Positions 24,687-33,328 of a DNA stretch of 64,000 bases are shown here, one piece after another. The notes below the pieces were generated by a model, which saw only the letters and a program-made list of their open reading frames with translations, was not told the DNA's origin and searched no databases. Origin of the DNA: DASSFZ01 sp035283185 (GTDB lineage Bacteria; Chloroflexota; Anaerolineae; Fen-1058); the NCBI GenBank assembly GCA_035283185.1, contig DATEUJ010000022.1:1-64000 (forward strand), written 5' to 3'. Both the position numbers and the translations under genes were made by a program. How positions within the stretch are numbered: position 1 is the stretch's first letter; each line of letters begins with the position of its first letter.

Positions 24687-25451
24687 ATGATTAATGAACC
24701 CAGAGTCGAAACTCTGCCGACCCGGCTCGGCCAGGCCGTGCGCCACGTCGAGCCGCATGCCAAGCTGTCGTTGTCGGACATTATTTTAGGCGGACAGGAC
24801 GGATTGGTCAACGTGCTGGGCGTCGTGCTGGGCGTCGCGGCCGCGTCGAGTGACCCGCGCATCGTCGTCGCGGGCGGGCTGGCGGCCACGTTCGCCGAAT
24901 CGATCTCGATGGGCGCCGTCGCCTACACCAGCACGCTCGCCGACCGCGATTTCTACCTGAGCGAGATCGAGCGCGAGAAGCGCGAGATCCGCGACATGCC
25001 CGACCTCGAGCGCAAAGAGATCGAAGACATCTTCGCGGGCTGGGGCTTCGAAGGCGGCCTGCTCGACCAGGCTGTCGAGCAAGTGATGAAGGACGAGCAG
25101 GCCTGGGTCGACGTGATGATGCACAACGAGCTGAAGCTGTCGCCCGTCGATTCGGCCAGCGCGCTGCGCAGCGCGCTCGTCGTGGGAATCGCCGCGATCG
25201 TCGGCTCTTTGATTCCCCTGTCGCCGTTCTTCTTCACGCTACCGCCGCTGTCCACGCTGTCGATCCCGGCCAGCATCGTCATCGCGATCGTCTTGGCCGC
25301 TGTGGCGCTATTCGCGGTTGGTGCATTCAAGGCCAAAACGACAGTCGGGCATCCGGGCAAGAGCGGCTTGCAGATGGCCGTGATCGGCACGGTGTCGGCG
25401 CTGGCCGGATACTTCGTCGGCGCGCTGTTCAGCGCCCCGCCGGCGCCGTAA
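24687..25451 (+). CDS. VIT1/CCC1 family transporter
   Basis: A 254-residue membrane protein. SDIILGGQDGLVNVLGVVLGVA is the diagnostic first helix of the VIT1/CCC1 family. AGGLAATFAESISMGAVAYTS is helix 2. The charged insert EREKREIRDMPDLERKEIEDIF with Glu-rich metal-binding helices precedes the last three helices (about 165-250). The family moves Fe(II) or Mn(II) across membranes; the substrate here is inferred. The start ATG at 24687 follows GGAGAGCTCCT. Confidence 0.9.
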   Translation: MINEPRVETLPTRLGQAVRHVEPHAKLSLSDIILGGQDGLVNVLGVVLGVAAASSDPRIVVAGGLAATFAESISMGAVAYTSTLADRDFYLSEIEREKREIRDMPDLERKEIEDIFAGWGFEGGLLDQAVEQVMKDEQAWVDVMMHNELKLSPVDSASALRSALVVGIAAIVGSLIPLSPFFFTLPPLSTLSIPASIVIAIVLAAVALFAVGAFKAKTTVGHPGKSGLQMAVIGTVSALAGYFVGALFSAPPAP

Positions 25452-25527
25452 GAATGAGGAGTACGATATAATCGGCCTGTACCGCACAAGGCGCAGTGAA
25501 TACTCTGCTGGAGTTTGGCAAATTGCC

Positions 25528-25585
25528 GGAGTGCAGCCTTCAGGCTGCCGTATGTTGGGCCTCCGCAGGCTGAAGCCTGCACTCC
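25528..25585. repeat. GGAGTGCAG...CTGCACTCC inverted repeat
   Basis: Left arm GGAGTGCAGCCTTCAGGCTG, right arm GCAGGCTGAAGCCTGCACTC: a 58-base imperfect palindrome between the transporter and stress-protein genes. Confidence 0.6.
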
Positions 25586-25642
25586 AACCGCCTGAAATAG
25601 CCATTGCCAAAGTCCAGTACTTTGTCGAAGCGAGGTGGAACG

Positions 25643-26062
25643 ATGTTCAACAAGATCCTGGTGGCTTACGACGGCTCACCGCACAGTGACCGCGCGCTGG
25701 ACATGGCGATGGCACTCACGAAATACACGCAAGGTGCGCTGATCCTGGTGTATGCCCACGATAAGATTCCATCCTACCTGGGCGACCCGAACTTTCAACA
25801 GGCCGTCAACCGCGCCGTCATCGCCGGTCGCGAAATGCTCGAGGCGGCGGCTGAGCGTACCCACGCCGCCGGTGTTCAAGTCACGACCAATGTGCTGGAA
25901 GGCCCGGCTGCCGAAGCCATTTTGCGCGTGGCCGAGGCGGAGCATTGCGATTTGATCGTCATGGGCTCGCGTGGAATGGGTCAACTGAAGGGGCTGCTGC
26001 TGGGCAGCGTCAGCGAACGGGTGCTGCAGCACGCCGCGATTCCGGTGATGATCGTGCGGTGA
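25643..26062 (+). CDS. Universal stress protein (UspA family)
   Basis: A 139-residue UspA-fold protein. MFNKILVAYDGSPHSDRALD is the typical N-terminal strand. The ATP-binding loop GSRGMGQLKGLLLGSVSERV matches the G-2x-G-9x-G(S/T) motif, and the C-terminal strand is IPVMIVR. Start 25643 follows CGAGGTGGAACG; an upstream ATG at 25604 only adds a non-family extension. It is a single gene, likely ATP-binding and soluble. Confidence 0.94.
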   Translation: MFNKILVAYDGSPHSDRALDMAMALTKYTQGALILVYAHDKIPSYLGDPNFQQAVNRAVIAGREMLEAAAERTHAAGVQVTTNVLEGPAAEAILRVAEAEHCDLIVMGSRGMGQLKGLLLGSVSERVLQHAAIPVMIVR

Positions 26063-26232
26063 CGCGCAGGCGCCTTACTTGCTCGGCCTGCTCTTCGAGA
26101 TGGCGATCCGCGTGCCGTTCAACAGGCAGCGCAGACAGACTGCCTCCTCACAGCCATTTGCATATTTGTATTTCGAGGATACACTTACATTGACTGCGAG
26201 CTATCTTGTCGGACGACCGGGGAGAAACATGA

Positions 26233-26775
26233 ATGAGACTGTACACCATCGGCCACAGCAATCATAGCCTGGAAAAGCTCATTCGCTTGTTGGAAGACAA
26301 CGGCGTGATGACCGTGGTCGACGTGCGAAGCGCGCCATACAGTCGCTATAACTCGCAGTTCAACAAAGACAACCTGGACAGCGTGCTCTCTCAGCGAGGC
26401 ATTCATTACGCGTTCGCCGGCCAGTATCTGGGCGGCCGTCCGTCCGATCCGTCCTGTTACAAGAGCCGAACGCTTCCCGGCGAAGGCGCCGACTACCTGC
26501 ACGAAGTCGATTACCCCGAGGTGATGAAGCGCGACTGGTTCACCAAGGGGATCGAGCGCCTGTTGGAACTGGCGGATGAACAGACCACGGCCATCTTATG
26601 CAGTGAAGAGAACCCGGCGGAATGCCACCGGCATCACTTGATTGCGAAATACCTCATGACCGCGCATCCCGAGGTGAGCGTGCGGCACATTCGCGGCGAC
26701 GGAACAGTGTTTGGAGCTGCAGCCATCACCGAGTCGCTGGACGAGCCTTCGGCGGAGCAGCTTCCCCTGCTGTAG
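26233..26775 (+). CDS. DUF488 family protein, copy 1
   Basis: A 180-residue protein: MRLYTIGHSNHSLEKLIRLL, VDVRSAPYSRYNSQFN, YLGGRP and AILCSEENPAECHRHHLIA are the hallmark DUF488 motifs. The cysteine-histidine pair CHRHH probably forms the active or binding site. Function is unproven; nuclease or nucleic-acid-modification roles have been proposed. It is the first gene of a three-gene operon, five bases before a second DUF488 gene. Confidence 0.9.
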   Translation: MRLYTIGHSNHSLEKLIRLLEDNGVMTVVDVRSAPYSRYNSQFNKDNLDSVLSQRGIHYAFAGQYLGGRPSDPSCYKSRTLPGEGADYLHEVDYPEVMKRDWFTKGIERLLELADEQTTAILCSEENPAECHRHHLIAKYLMTAHPEVSVRHIRGDGTVFGAAAITESLDEPSAEQLPLL

Positions 26776-26779
26776 CGAG

Positions 26780-27220
26780 ATGAAGCTCTATACCATTGGA
26801 TTTACCCAGAAACGGGCAGAAGTCTTTTTCGACCTTCTCCGCCGGCACGGCGTACAACGCCTTGTCGATATCCGGATCAGCCCGGACGGACAGTTGTCGG
26901 GATTCACGAGAAAGGACGACCTGCCCTATTTCCTTTTCAGGTTGGCCGACGGCTGTCAATATGTTCACATGCCTGAGTTGGCTCCTACGAAAGAAATCCT
27001 CAAAGATTATCGCGCAGACTCGGACTGGTCTCGCTTCGCGGCGCGTTTCGAGGCGCTCATGGATACGCGGCAGATCCCGGAGACGCTGGACCGAACAGCT
27101 TTCGAGGCGTTGACCTCCTGCCTGCTGTGCAGCGAGGCTTCTCCCGAAAAATGCCACCGTCGCCTGGTAGCCGTACGATTGGCGGCACGCTGGCCTGACG
27201 TGGAGATCATTCACCTATGA
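26780..27220 (+). CDS. DUF488 family protein, copy 2
   Basis: A 146-residue paralogue starting MKLYTIGFTQKRAEVFFDLL at 26780. It keeps RLVDIRISPD, YVHMPELAPTK and CLLCSEASPEKCHRRLVA. It differs strongly from copy 1 (FTRKDDLPYFLFRL instead of the YSRYN region) and belongs to a different DUF488 subgroup. Its stop overlaps the next gene by four bases (ATGA at 27217-27220). Confidence 0.9.
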   Translation: MKLYTIGFTQKRAEVFFDLLRRHGVQRLVDIRISPDGQLSGFTRKDDLPYFLFRLADGCQYVHMPELAPTKEILKDYRADSDWSRFAARFEALMDTRQIPETLDRTAFEALTSCLLCSEASPEKCHRRLVAVRLAARWPDVEIIHL

Positions 27221-27954
27221 AGAAATCGCTCGTGATCACGGATGTGACCCGCATGCGGGAAGGGCGCGTGTGCGTTGCAGGTTACGACGAAGACGGCAAC
27301 TGCATCCGCCCTGTCTTGCCGCCGCCTGGCATTCAAGAAACATCCTTATATGTGCAAGAGCGCCCCCTCATCTTTCCATTCGCGGTTGTCGAATACGATC
27401 TGACGCAGGTGTTGCCTCACCCTCCGCATACCGAAGACCATCGATACGATCCGGCATCCGTGAGGTTCATCGAGCACCTGGATATGAAGCGCAGACGCGA
27501 GGTGTTGGAGAAGTCGCTATCCGGGAGTGTAGCCGCCATCTTTGAAGAACCGATCCAAAGCGACATGGGTCACTATGTTATGGATGGCCGTGGCCCGCGC
27601 TCGCTTGGCACGATTCGGCCTCAAAGGATCATAAAGGCTGTTTACGAGCAGGCTCTCGACGGCAAGTGGAGATATCGACTTGGGTTCATCGACGGCGATG
27701 GACTCACTTACTGGTTGACTGTCACCGACCTCGCCTGGCGCTACTTCAACGATTTCGAGCGACGGAAAGGTCGCAGCCCTGGGGAGATTTCAGCAGCCCG
27801 GACCTCGTCGCTGAAATCGAGTGACGTCTTCCTGCGAATCGGTCTCGCGCGCGGATGGGATGCATACCCGGACCGCTGCTTCCTTCAGATCACAGGTATA
27901 TTCTCCTTCCCGGATTATCTCGATGGCCGAACGTTTGCCGACTTTGCGCCCTGA
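27217..27954 (+). CDS. Dual-OB-domain-type protein coupled to DUF488 pair
   Basis: A 245-residue protein: MKKSLVITDVTRMREGRVCV, AGYDEDGNCIRPVLPPPGI, and a second beta-rich half (WRYRLGFIDGDGLTYWLTVTDLAWRYF, CFLQITGIFSFPDY). I associate this pattern with proteins described as having two OB folds that co-occur with DUF488 genes; the assignment is from memory and moderate. It is translationally coupled to the second DUF488 gene, so the three probably act together on nucleic acids. A clear terminator follows. Confidence 0.65.
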   Translation: MKKSLVITDVTRMREGRVCVAGYDEDGNCIRPVLPPPGIQETSLYVQERPLIFPFAVVEYDLTQVLPHPPHTEDHRYDPASVRFIEHLDMKRRREVLEKSLSGSVAAIFEEPIQSDMGHYVMDGRGPRSLGTIRPQRIIKAVYEQALDGKWRYRLGFIDGDGLTYWLTVTDLAWRYFNDFERRKGRSPGEISAARTSSLKSSDVFLRIGLARGWDAYPDRCFLQITGIFSFPDYLDGRTFADFAP

Positions 27955-28028
27955 CCTCTCAAGCCTTCAACTCGGCATGAGTGGATAAAGTTGATACAGA
28001 TTAGCACAAAGCCATACTTGGCCCACTC

Positions 28029-28062
28029 AACGGCGACCTGAACACGGTCGTCGTTCTTTTTT
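28029..28062 (+). terminator. Terminator of the DUF488 operon
   Basis: AACGGCGACC at 28029-28038 pairs with GGTCGTCGTT at 28046-28055, followed by CTTTTTT. A close relative of the stem occurs at 37886-37914. Confidence 0.8.
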
Positions 28063-28195
28063 CACGCCACCTCGCCGATTGTAATGCTCGCCAGGTGACA
28101 AGTCTCACTTCCACCCTGCGAGCTAGTGCGTTATTATTTTCACAAGTTTATACGTTTATCCGAATATGTCTATTTACATCAATACGAAGTGACCC

Positions 28196-28546
28196 ATGCA
28201 AAAGCCCCAGGAAGCAGAAGTCCGGTTGCTCCACGCTCAAGTCTGCCAGGCACTCGCCGATCCCACACGCATCCTGATCCTTTACCAGCTCGCCGATGGC
28301 CCCAAAAGCGTCGGCGAGCTGGCGGCTGCGCTCGACACCAACCAGCCGACCGTGTCGCGGCATCTCAAGATACTGCGCGAGCGCGGCATGGCGACCGCGG
28401 AGCGCTTCGGCGCAACGGTGGTGTATTCCCTCGCCGACCATCGCGTCATCGAAGCGCTCGATCTGATGCGCTCGCTGCTCGCCGACGACCTGGCGCAGAA
28501 AAGCGCGCTGGCCGAAACGCTTCGCGTCGCTCACAGTGAATCCTAA
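28196..28546 (+). CDS. ArsR/SmtB-family winged-helix regulator
   Basis: A 116-residue repressor. The winged-helix core is VCQALADPTRILILYQLADG, SVGELAAALDTNQPTVSRHL, KILRERGMATAERFGATVVYSL. The metal-binding ELCVCDL motif in helix 3 is absent and only one cysteine (residue 17) is present, so it is neither a classical metal sensor nor a two-cysteine sulfide sensor of the BigR/SqrR type. Its gene starts the respiratory cluster, about 20 bases before the triheme cytochrome gene, so it likely controls that cluster. Confidence 0.88.
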   Translation: MQKPQEAEVRLLHAQVCQALADPTRILILYQLADGPKSVGELAAALDTNQPTVSRHLKILRERGMATAERFGATVVYSLADHRVIEALDLMRSLLADDLAQKSALAETLRVAHSES

Positions 28547-28565
28547 TCTGAGGAGCGTGACTGTT

Positions 28566-29585
28566 ATGAATCGACGACGCACAACCATCTCCCTCGGCGG
28601 TATCTTTCTCCTCGCCGGCGCGGCCCTGCTCATCGCGTGGCCCCGCGTCGCCCCGAGTGCGGGGAAACCAGATACCTGGTTCCGCCCCGACAGCGCCGTG
28701 CTCGACTCTCAATTCGACCTCCAGTGCGAAATCAAAGTTCCGCAGGGACTCGCGCAGTGCGGATCGCAGGCTTCGTCGTGCAAGAACTGCCACGAGGTGA
28801 AAGGCGAAGACCCGGTGAATGCCAAAGGCGAGTGGCACGTTTCGCATGCCTTCGGCGACTTCTGCGAGTTCTGTCATGGCGGCAACGTGCAGGCGGTCGA
28901 CAAGGATGCCGCGCATCAGAGCCTTGTCACCCCGCTGGGCGACGTCAAGGCGAACTGCTCGTCGTGCCACGAAGATTACGAGAGCCTGGCTCAAGTGTAT
29001 GCGGCCGCACTGGGTGTGACGATCGGCGCGAGCGACGGCGGATCGGCAGCGCCGCCGCCCCAACCCCCTGCTCCGAGCGAGCCGGCTTCGTCCAGCCCCG
29101 ATCCTGCGCCCGATGCCGGCCCTGCTCCATCCGGCGGCGAAATCGTCGACTACGCCGCCGAATACACATCGGGCGGTGCGCCGCAGATCAGCGCCGGCAA
29201 CCTGGTCGTCGGCGGGCTGCTTGTTCTGACGATTGCAGGCGGCGCGGCATTCGTCACCTGGAACGAGAAGCGTTTGAAGCGAGCGAGCGCACCGACGGTT
29301 CCGGCTTCGAGTGTCGCGAAGGCGACGATGGCCGCCGTGAGTCCCGAAGTGACCGTGCCCGAATCCTTCGGCGACCTCTCTCCCGAGCTGCTCAAGCTTC
29401 TGCCGCTTCTTCAGGCGCTCGATCCACGCACCTTGCGCGCGCTGCGCATCATCCTATCGGATCGCAGGCGCGGCGAAGAGCTGCTGCAATCGCTCAGCCT
29501 GATCAACTTCAGCGTCCTGGAGGAGATGAAGCGCCTGGACAAGCGCGAGCTTTCGCTGCTGCTGGCGCTGGCGAGTGAAACGTGA
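28566..29585 (+). CDS. Membrane-anchored triheme c-type cytochrome
   Basis: A 339-residue protein. Start 28566 (MNRRRTTISLGG) has GAGGAG upstream; an earlier ATG at 28536 lies inside the ArsR gene. After an N-terminal membrane helix (11-25) come three CxxCH haem sites: CKNCH (72-76), CEFCH (100-104) and CSSCH (131-135). Histidines HVSHAF and HQS are candidate distal ligands. A Pro/Ser-rich linker precedes a second membrane helix near 215-238 and a roughly 90-residue cytoplasmic, Leu-rich tail. It is the first structural gene of the cluster, likely an electron shuttle outside the membrane. Its last codons and stop fall in an oligonucleotide repeat. Confidence 0.85.
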   Translation: MNRRRTTISLGGIFLLAGAALLIAWPRVAPSAGKPDTWFRPDSAVLDSQFDLQCEIKVPQGLAQCGSQASSCKNCHEVKGEDPVNAKGEWHVSHAFGDFCEFCHGGNVQAVDKDAAHQSLVTPLGDVKANCSSCHEDYESLAQVYAAALGVTIGASDGGSAAPPPQPPAPSEPASSSPDPAPDAGPAPSGGEIVDYAAEYTSGGAPQISAGNLVVGGLLVLTIAGGAAFVTWNEKRLKRASAPTVPASSVAKATMAAVSPEVTVPESFGDLSPELLKLLPLLQALDPRTLRALRIILSDRRRGEELLQSLSLINFSVLEEMKRLDKRELSLLLALASET

Positions 29586-29648
29586 ATCGTAAAACATGAA
29601 ACGTGAAACGTGATGCGTGAAACGTGATGCGTGAATCACGTTTTACGC
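29575..29648. repeat. GTGAAACGTGATGC oligonucleotide repeat
   Basis: Tandem degenerate GTGAAACGTGA / GTGATGCGTGA units with an inverted partial copy (TCACGTTTTACGC) at the right end. The stop codon of the preceding triheme gene lies within it. Confidence 0.75.
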
Positions 29649-29681
29649 ACCAAGCGATGTCAATGAACGGGAGAATACACT

Positions 29682-30224
29682 ATGAACTGGCTCATCACTC
29701 AACTGCGCAAGCCCGAATGGTCGCCCTACGTGGCCGGGGCCGGACTCGGTCTCGTCACGATCCTCGCGCTGGTGCTCAGCAGCGCCCATTTGCCGGCGCC
29801 GAGCCTGATCGGCGCGTCGGGCGCGTACGAGAACCTGGTCGCGCCGGCGGGGCTTGCCGTCGATCCGAAGAACACCTACTTCAACTACATCATGCCGCCG
29901 GGCCTCACCTGGTCCGTGTGGATACTGGCCGGCGTCTTCCTCGGCGGGCTGGCTTCGGCGCTGCTGTCGCGCACCTTCAAGTGGCGCGCGCTGCCCGATC
30001 GACAGTGGACGGAAGTCTTCGGCAAGAGCGTCGCCAGGCGCTGGGTGATCGTGTTCCTCGCCGCCGTGCTGTTGGAGTACGCAGCAGGCATTGCGGGCGG
30101 CTGCACGAGCGGGTTGGCGATCTCCGGCGGCGTCGTGCTAGCGCCCGCCTCGTTCATCTTCATCGCCGGCATGTTCGCGTCGGGCATCGTCACGGCGATG
30201 CTGTTGTATCGAAAGAGGTATTAG
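29682..30224 (+). CDS. YeeE/YedE-family sulfur-compound transporter, first half
   Basis: A 180-residue membrane protein with about four helices. LLEYAAGIAGGCTSGLAISGG is the typical YeeE/YedE loop with the conserved cysteine that passes thiosulfate or related sulfur ions. KWRALPDRQWTEVFGKSVAR separates two helical pairs. Single-domain YeeE proteins usually act with a second half, here the next gene. The pair implies import or export of a sulfur species for the downstream oxidoreductase. Confidence 0.88.
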   Translation: MNWLITQLRKPEWSPYVAGAGLGLVTILALVLSSAHLPAPSLIGASGAYENLVAPAGLAVDPKNTYFNYIMPPGLTWSVWILAGVFLGGLASALLSRTFKWRALPDRQWTEVFGKSVARRWVIVFLAAVLLEYAAGIAGGCTSGLAISGGVVLAPASFIFIAGMFASGIVTAMLLYRKRY

Positions 30225-30256
30225 AGTGCCACGTGTCATGTGTCACGTGGCACTCC
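30225..30256. repeat. Perfect 12-base inverted repeat
   Basis: GAGTGCCACGTG-TCATGTGT-CACGTGGCACTC between the two YeeE halves: an mRNA hairpin or recognition site. Confidence 0.7.
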
Positions 30257-30285
30257 GCACTTGACATTTTCAAGGAGAGTCTCCT

Positions 30286-30843
30286 ATGACTATCATCGCT
30301 CCTATCTTAATCGGCTTTCTATTCGGGTTTCTGCTGCACAAAGGCGGGATGACCCGCTATCACAAGATCGTCAACGTGTTCCGCTTCACAGACATGGCGG
30401 TGCTCAAGTTCATGATGTCTTCGCTGGTGGTCGGGATGATCGGCATCTACTTGCTGACCGACCTGGGCGTCGTCGCCAGCATGCCCATCACGCCAACCTT
30501 CGTCGTCGGCAACCTGGTCGGCGGCCTCCTGTTCGGCGTGGGGATGGCGGCGGCGGGAGTATGCGCCGCGCCGATTGCTGCCGGCTCGGGCGAGGGACGC
30601 CTGGACTACATCTTTCCCGGCATCTTCGGTATGCTGGTCGGCGCGATGCTCTTCGGCTTGACCTACAATCAGGTCTATCCCGCGATCAGCAAGATCGCCA
30701 ACGAGGGGCCAATTGTGCTGCCCGAAGTCATCGACGCCAATCACTGGCTGGTGATCGGCTTGTTTGCGGCGATCACGATCGTTCTGTTCTACGCGCTCGA
30801 GCGCGCCATTCGGCTGCGGCGCAACAGAGTAGCCAGTGAGTAG
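30286..30843 (+). CDS. YeeE/YedE-family sulfur-compound transporter, second half
   Basis: A 185-residue membrane protein. ILIGFLFGFLLHKGGMTRYH and LVGGLLFGVGMAAAGVCAAP with the conserved cysteine are YeeE/YedE signatures, followed by AGSGEGRLDYIFPGIFGMLVGAM. It complements the previous gene, together forming one pseudo-symmetric channel. The start follows AAGGAGAGTCTCCT. Its last four codons run into a long oligonucleotide-repeat hairpin. Confidence 0.88.
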   Translation: MTIIAPILIGFLFGFLLHKGGMTRYHKIVNVFRFTDMAVLKFMMSSLVVGMIGIYLLTDLGVVASMPITPTFVVGNLVGGLLFGVGMAAAGVCAAPIAAGSGEGRLDYIFPGIFGMLVGAMLFGLTYNQVYPAISKIANEGPIVLPEVIDANHWLVIGLFAAITIVLFYALERAIRLRRNRVASE

Positions 30844-30963
30844 TAATTAGTAATCAGTAATCAGTAATCAGTGATCAGTAACCAGTGAACACCGACGCGC
30901 CGATGCCTCATCACTGACCACTGACTACTGACCACTGATCACTGATCACTGACTACTGGCCAC
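30833..30963. repeat. Long AGTAATCAGTGATCAG oligonucleotide-repeat hairpin
   Basis: A left arm of degenerate AGTAATCAGT / AGTGATCAGT units and a right arm of ACTGATCACTG / ACTGACTACTG units form an imperfect hairpin of about 50 pairs between the second YeeE half and the molybdoenzyme gene. Confidence 0.8.
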
Positions 30964-30977
30964 TTCCAGAGGTTTTT

Positions 30978-33227
30978 ATGGCAGACGAAATCGTCCAACT
31001 CACCCGGCGTAGCTTTCTGAAAGCTTCGGGCGCGACGCTCGGGGCATTGGGGTTGGCCGGCATGGGCTTCAGCGCGGTGTCGGCGGGGCCTGCCGCAGAC
31101 GGACCGCTGACCTACGACAAGATCGTGCCCACCCTGTGCGAGATGTGCGTGTGGCGCTGCGGCGTGTGGGCCAAGGTGCGTGACGGGCGCGCCGTCAAGC
31201 TCGAAGGCAACCCCTACCATCCCCATTCGAGGGGGCGCCTGTGCGCGCGCGGCCAGAGCGGCATTATGACCGCCTACGATCCGGACCGCGTGCAATTCCC
31301 GCTGATTCGCGCCGGCAAGCGCGGCGAGGGCAGGTTCCGCCGCGCGTCGTGGGACGAGGCGCTCGATTTCACCGCGAAGCAGATGCTGGGGATCAAGGAG
31401 AAGTACGGGCCGGAGGCAATGATTTTCTCCGCGACCCACAACCTGAGCCAGCCGCTGTTCGAAAACTTGCTGTACGCTTATGGCTCACCCAACTACGGCA
31501 CGCAGCGCAGCCTGTGCTTCAACGCGATGGTCGTGGCGCACCTGATGACTTACGGCGTCGAAGAGCCGGGGCGAGACTATCGAACCGCCCAGTACATTAT
31601 CTACACCGGTCGCAACATGCTCGAAGCGATCTCGACCAGCGAGACGAGCAACCTGGTCGAAGCGATCGCGCGCGGCGCGCACGTCGTCGTGCTCGACCCG
31701 CGCTTCACCAAGACGGCGAGCAAGGCGAGCGAGTGGCTGCCGATCGAGCCGGGCGCCGATCTCGCCTTCCACCTGGCGCTGCTCAATGTGATCGTCGGCG
31801 AGAATCGCACCCATCACGAATTCGTCGCGCTCAACACCGCCGGCTTCGACGAGCTGAAAGCGGAAGTTGCTAAGTACACGCCGGAATGGGCCGCGCCGAT
31901 CACCGGCATCGACGCAGAAACGATCCGCCGCATCGCGCGCGACTTCGCCGCCGCCGGCCCGGACGCGATGGCGCATCCCGGCTGGCGCACCAGCAACTTC
32001 GTCAACTCCTTCCAGACCGAGCGCGCCGTGGCGATTCTCAACGCGCTGGTCGGCAACTGGGGACGCACACTGGTCAACAACGGCGGCGAAGAGGGCGGCA
32101 TTCAGTTGGGCAAGCCGCCGCAGCCGCCCTACCCGCGCATCGCCGCCCAACGGCTCGACGGCGTGCCGTGGAAGTATCCGCTCGTCCCGCTCAAGCTCGG
32201 CGTGTTCCAGGAGATTCGCGACAACATCCTGAGCGGCAAGCCGTATCAGGCGCGCGGCTGGTTCATCGCGCGGCAGAACCCGGCGCTCAGCCTGCCGGAG
32301 CGACACAAGACGCTCGAAGCCTTCGGCAAGCTCGACTTCATCGTCACCGTCAGCATCATCCCGAACGATACCGAGTGGTACGCCGACGTGATCCTGCCCG
32401 AGGCGTCGTACCTGGAGCGCTACGATCCGCTGAACGTCGTCGAGAATCGCGTGTTCCTGCGCCGGCCCGTGATCGAGCCGATCGGCGAGAGCAGGAGCGC
32501 GCTGTGGATCTACAAGCAGCTCGGCGAGAGGCTGGGGCTGGGCGACTACTTCCAGTACGAGGACGAGGTCGACTACATCAATCAGCAACTGGCCCCCCTG
32601 GGCATCGACATCGGCGCGTTCGCCGAGCGCGGCTGCTGGAGCCCGACGCTTGAAGCGATCAGCGCCGCCGAGCGATCGTCGTGTTTCGTGCCGCTGGCGA
32701 TCACGTTCGAGGAAGAAGAGCTGCCGTACGAATTGAAGGAGTTCAAATTCAACACGCCGAGCGGCAAGATCGAGCTCGCTTCGGAAACACTGCGCAACGC
32801 CGGGCAGCCGGCCGTCCCGGCGTGGCAAGCTCCGCCCGAGCCGGAACCCGGCGAGTTCTACCTGCTCACCGGCAAGGTCGGCCAGCACACGCAGTTCGCC
32901 ACTCAGAACAACCTGTGGCTCGACCAGGTGTACGCGGAAAACGAATTGTGGATTCACCCCAAGCCGGCTGCCGAGCGCGGCATCCTCAACGGCGGCTCGG
33001 TGAAAGTCACCAGCGACGCCGGCGCCGTGACGATTAAGGCCAAAGTCACCGAAGGCATCCGCGAGGACTGCGTATGGATGACGCAGGGCTTCGGGCATCG
33101 ATCGATGGGTCTGAAGACCGCGTATGGCAAAGGGGCGAGCGACAGCGATCTGCACGTCACCATCACGGATCCGGTCAGCGGCGGGCAGGCGCTGTCGCAG
33201 ACGTGCGTGACGGTGGAGAAAGCGTAG
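30978..33227 (+). CDS. Molybdopterin oxidoreductase catalytic subunit (polysulfide/thiosulfate reductase-like)
   Basis: A 749-residue protein. The Tat signal TRRSFLKASGATLGALG (RR at 10-11) directs export of the folded cofactor-loaded enzyme. [4Fe-4S] cysteines are at 54, 57, 61 and 89 (CEMCVWRC). Cys 180 in GSPNYGTQRSLCFN is the likely molybdenum ligand, as in PsrA/PhsA-type enzymes rather than selenocysteine formate dehydrogenases. The C-terminal dinucleotide-binding domain starts near 610. It is in the PsrA/PhsA/TtrA group by overall pattern, and the sulfur transporter genes upstream favour a sulfur substrate; arsenate or other oxyanions cannot be excluded. It is followed by its ferredoxin subunit. 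Confidence 0.87.
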   Translation: MADEIVQLTRRSFLKASGATLGALGLAGMGFSAVSAGPAADGPLTYDKIVPTLCEMCVWRCGVWAKVRDGRAVKLEGNPYHPHSRGRLCARGQSGIMTAYDPDRVQFPLIRAGKRGEGRFRRASWDEALDFTAKQMLGIKEKYGPEAMIFSATHNLSQPLFENLLYAYGSPNYGTQRSLCFNAMVVAHLMTYGVEEPGRDYRTAQYIIYTGRNMLEAISTSETSNLVEAIARGAHVVVLDPRFTKTASKASEWLPIEPGADLAFHLALLNVIVGENRTHHEFVALNTAGFDELKAEVAKYTPEWAAPITGIDAETIRRIARDFAAAGPDAMAHPGWRTSNFVNSFQTERAVAILNALVGNWGRTLVNNGGEEGGIQLGKPPQPPYPRIAAQRLDGVPWKYPLVPLKLGVFQEIRDNILSGKPYQARGWFIARQNPALSLPERHKTLEAFGKLDFIVTVSIIPNDTEWYADVILPEASYLERYDPLNVVENRVFLRRPVIEPIGESRSALWIYKQLGERLGLGDYFQYEDEVDYINQQLAPLGIDIGAFAERGCWSPTLEAISAAERSSCFVPLAITFEEEELPYELKEFKFNTPSGKIELASETLRNAGQPAVPAWQAPPEPEPGEFYLLTGKVGQHTQFATQNNLWLDQVYAENELWIHPKPAAERGILNGGSVKVTSDAGAVTIKAKVTEGIREDCVWMTQGFGHRSMGLKTAYGKGASDSDLHVTITDPVSGGQALSQTCVTVEKA

Positions 33228-33320
33228 CGCATATCGCATATCGCGTATCGCGTATCGCCTATCGGATGTCATTCACGGGAAACCCGGCACGATGGGCAAT
33301 ACCCTATCGGCGATAGGCGG
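33227..33320. repeat. GCATATCGCGTATCG oligonucleotide repeats
   Basis: Five degenerate GCGTATC units at 33227-33266 and an inverted partial copy (CCCTATCGGCGATAGGCGG) at 33302-33320, in the gap before the ferredoxin gene. Confidence 0.7.
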
Positions 33321-33328
33321 AGGCGAGA

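Noticed and set aside
24366..24758. Minus-strand open frame of 130 codons upstream of the M23 gene
   Set aside because: It overlaps the start of the VIT1-like gene and its promoter region, and has no recognisable domain.
28095..28539. Alternative reading frames at the ArsR start (28095-28277, 28126-28539)
   Set aside because: They lie in shifted frames over the clear ArsR winged-helix gene and have Arg/Ala-rich shadow composition.
30978..33227. Formate dehydrogenase alpha subunit
   Set aside because: No selenocysteine/cysteine site of the formate type; the PsrA-like SLCFN context and the neighbouring sulfur transporter genes fit a sulfur-type enzyme better, although the substrate remains open.
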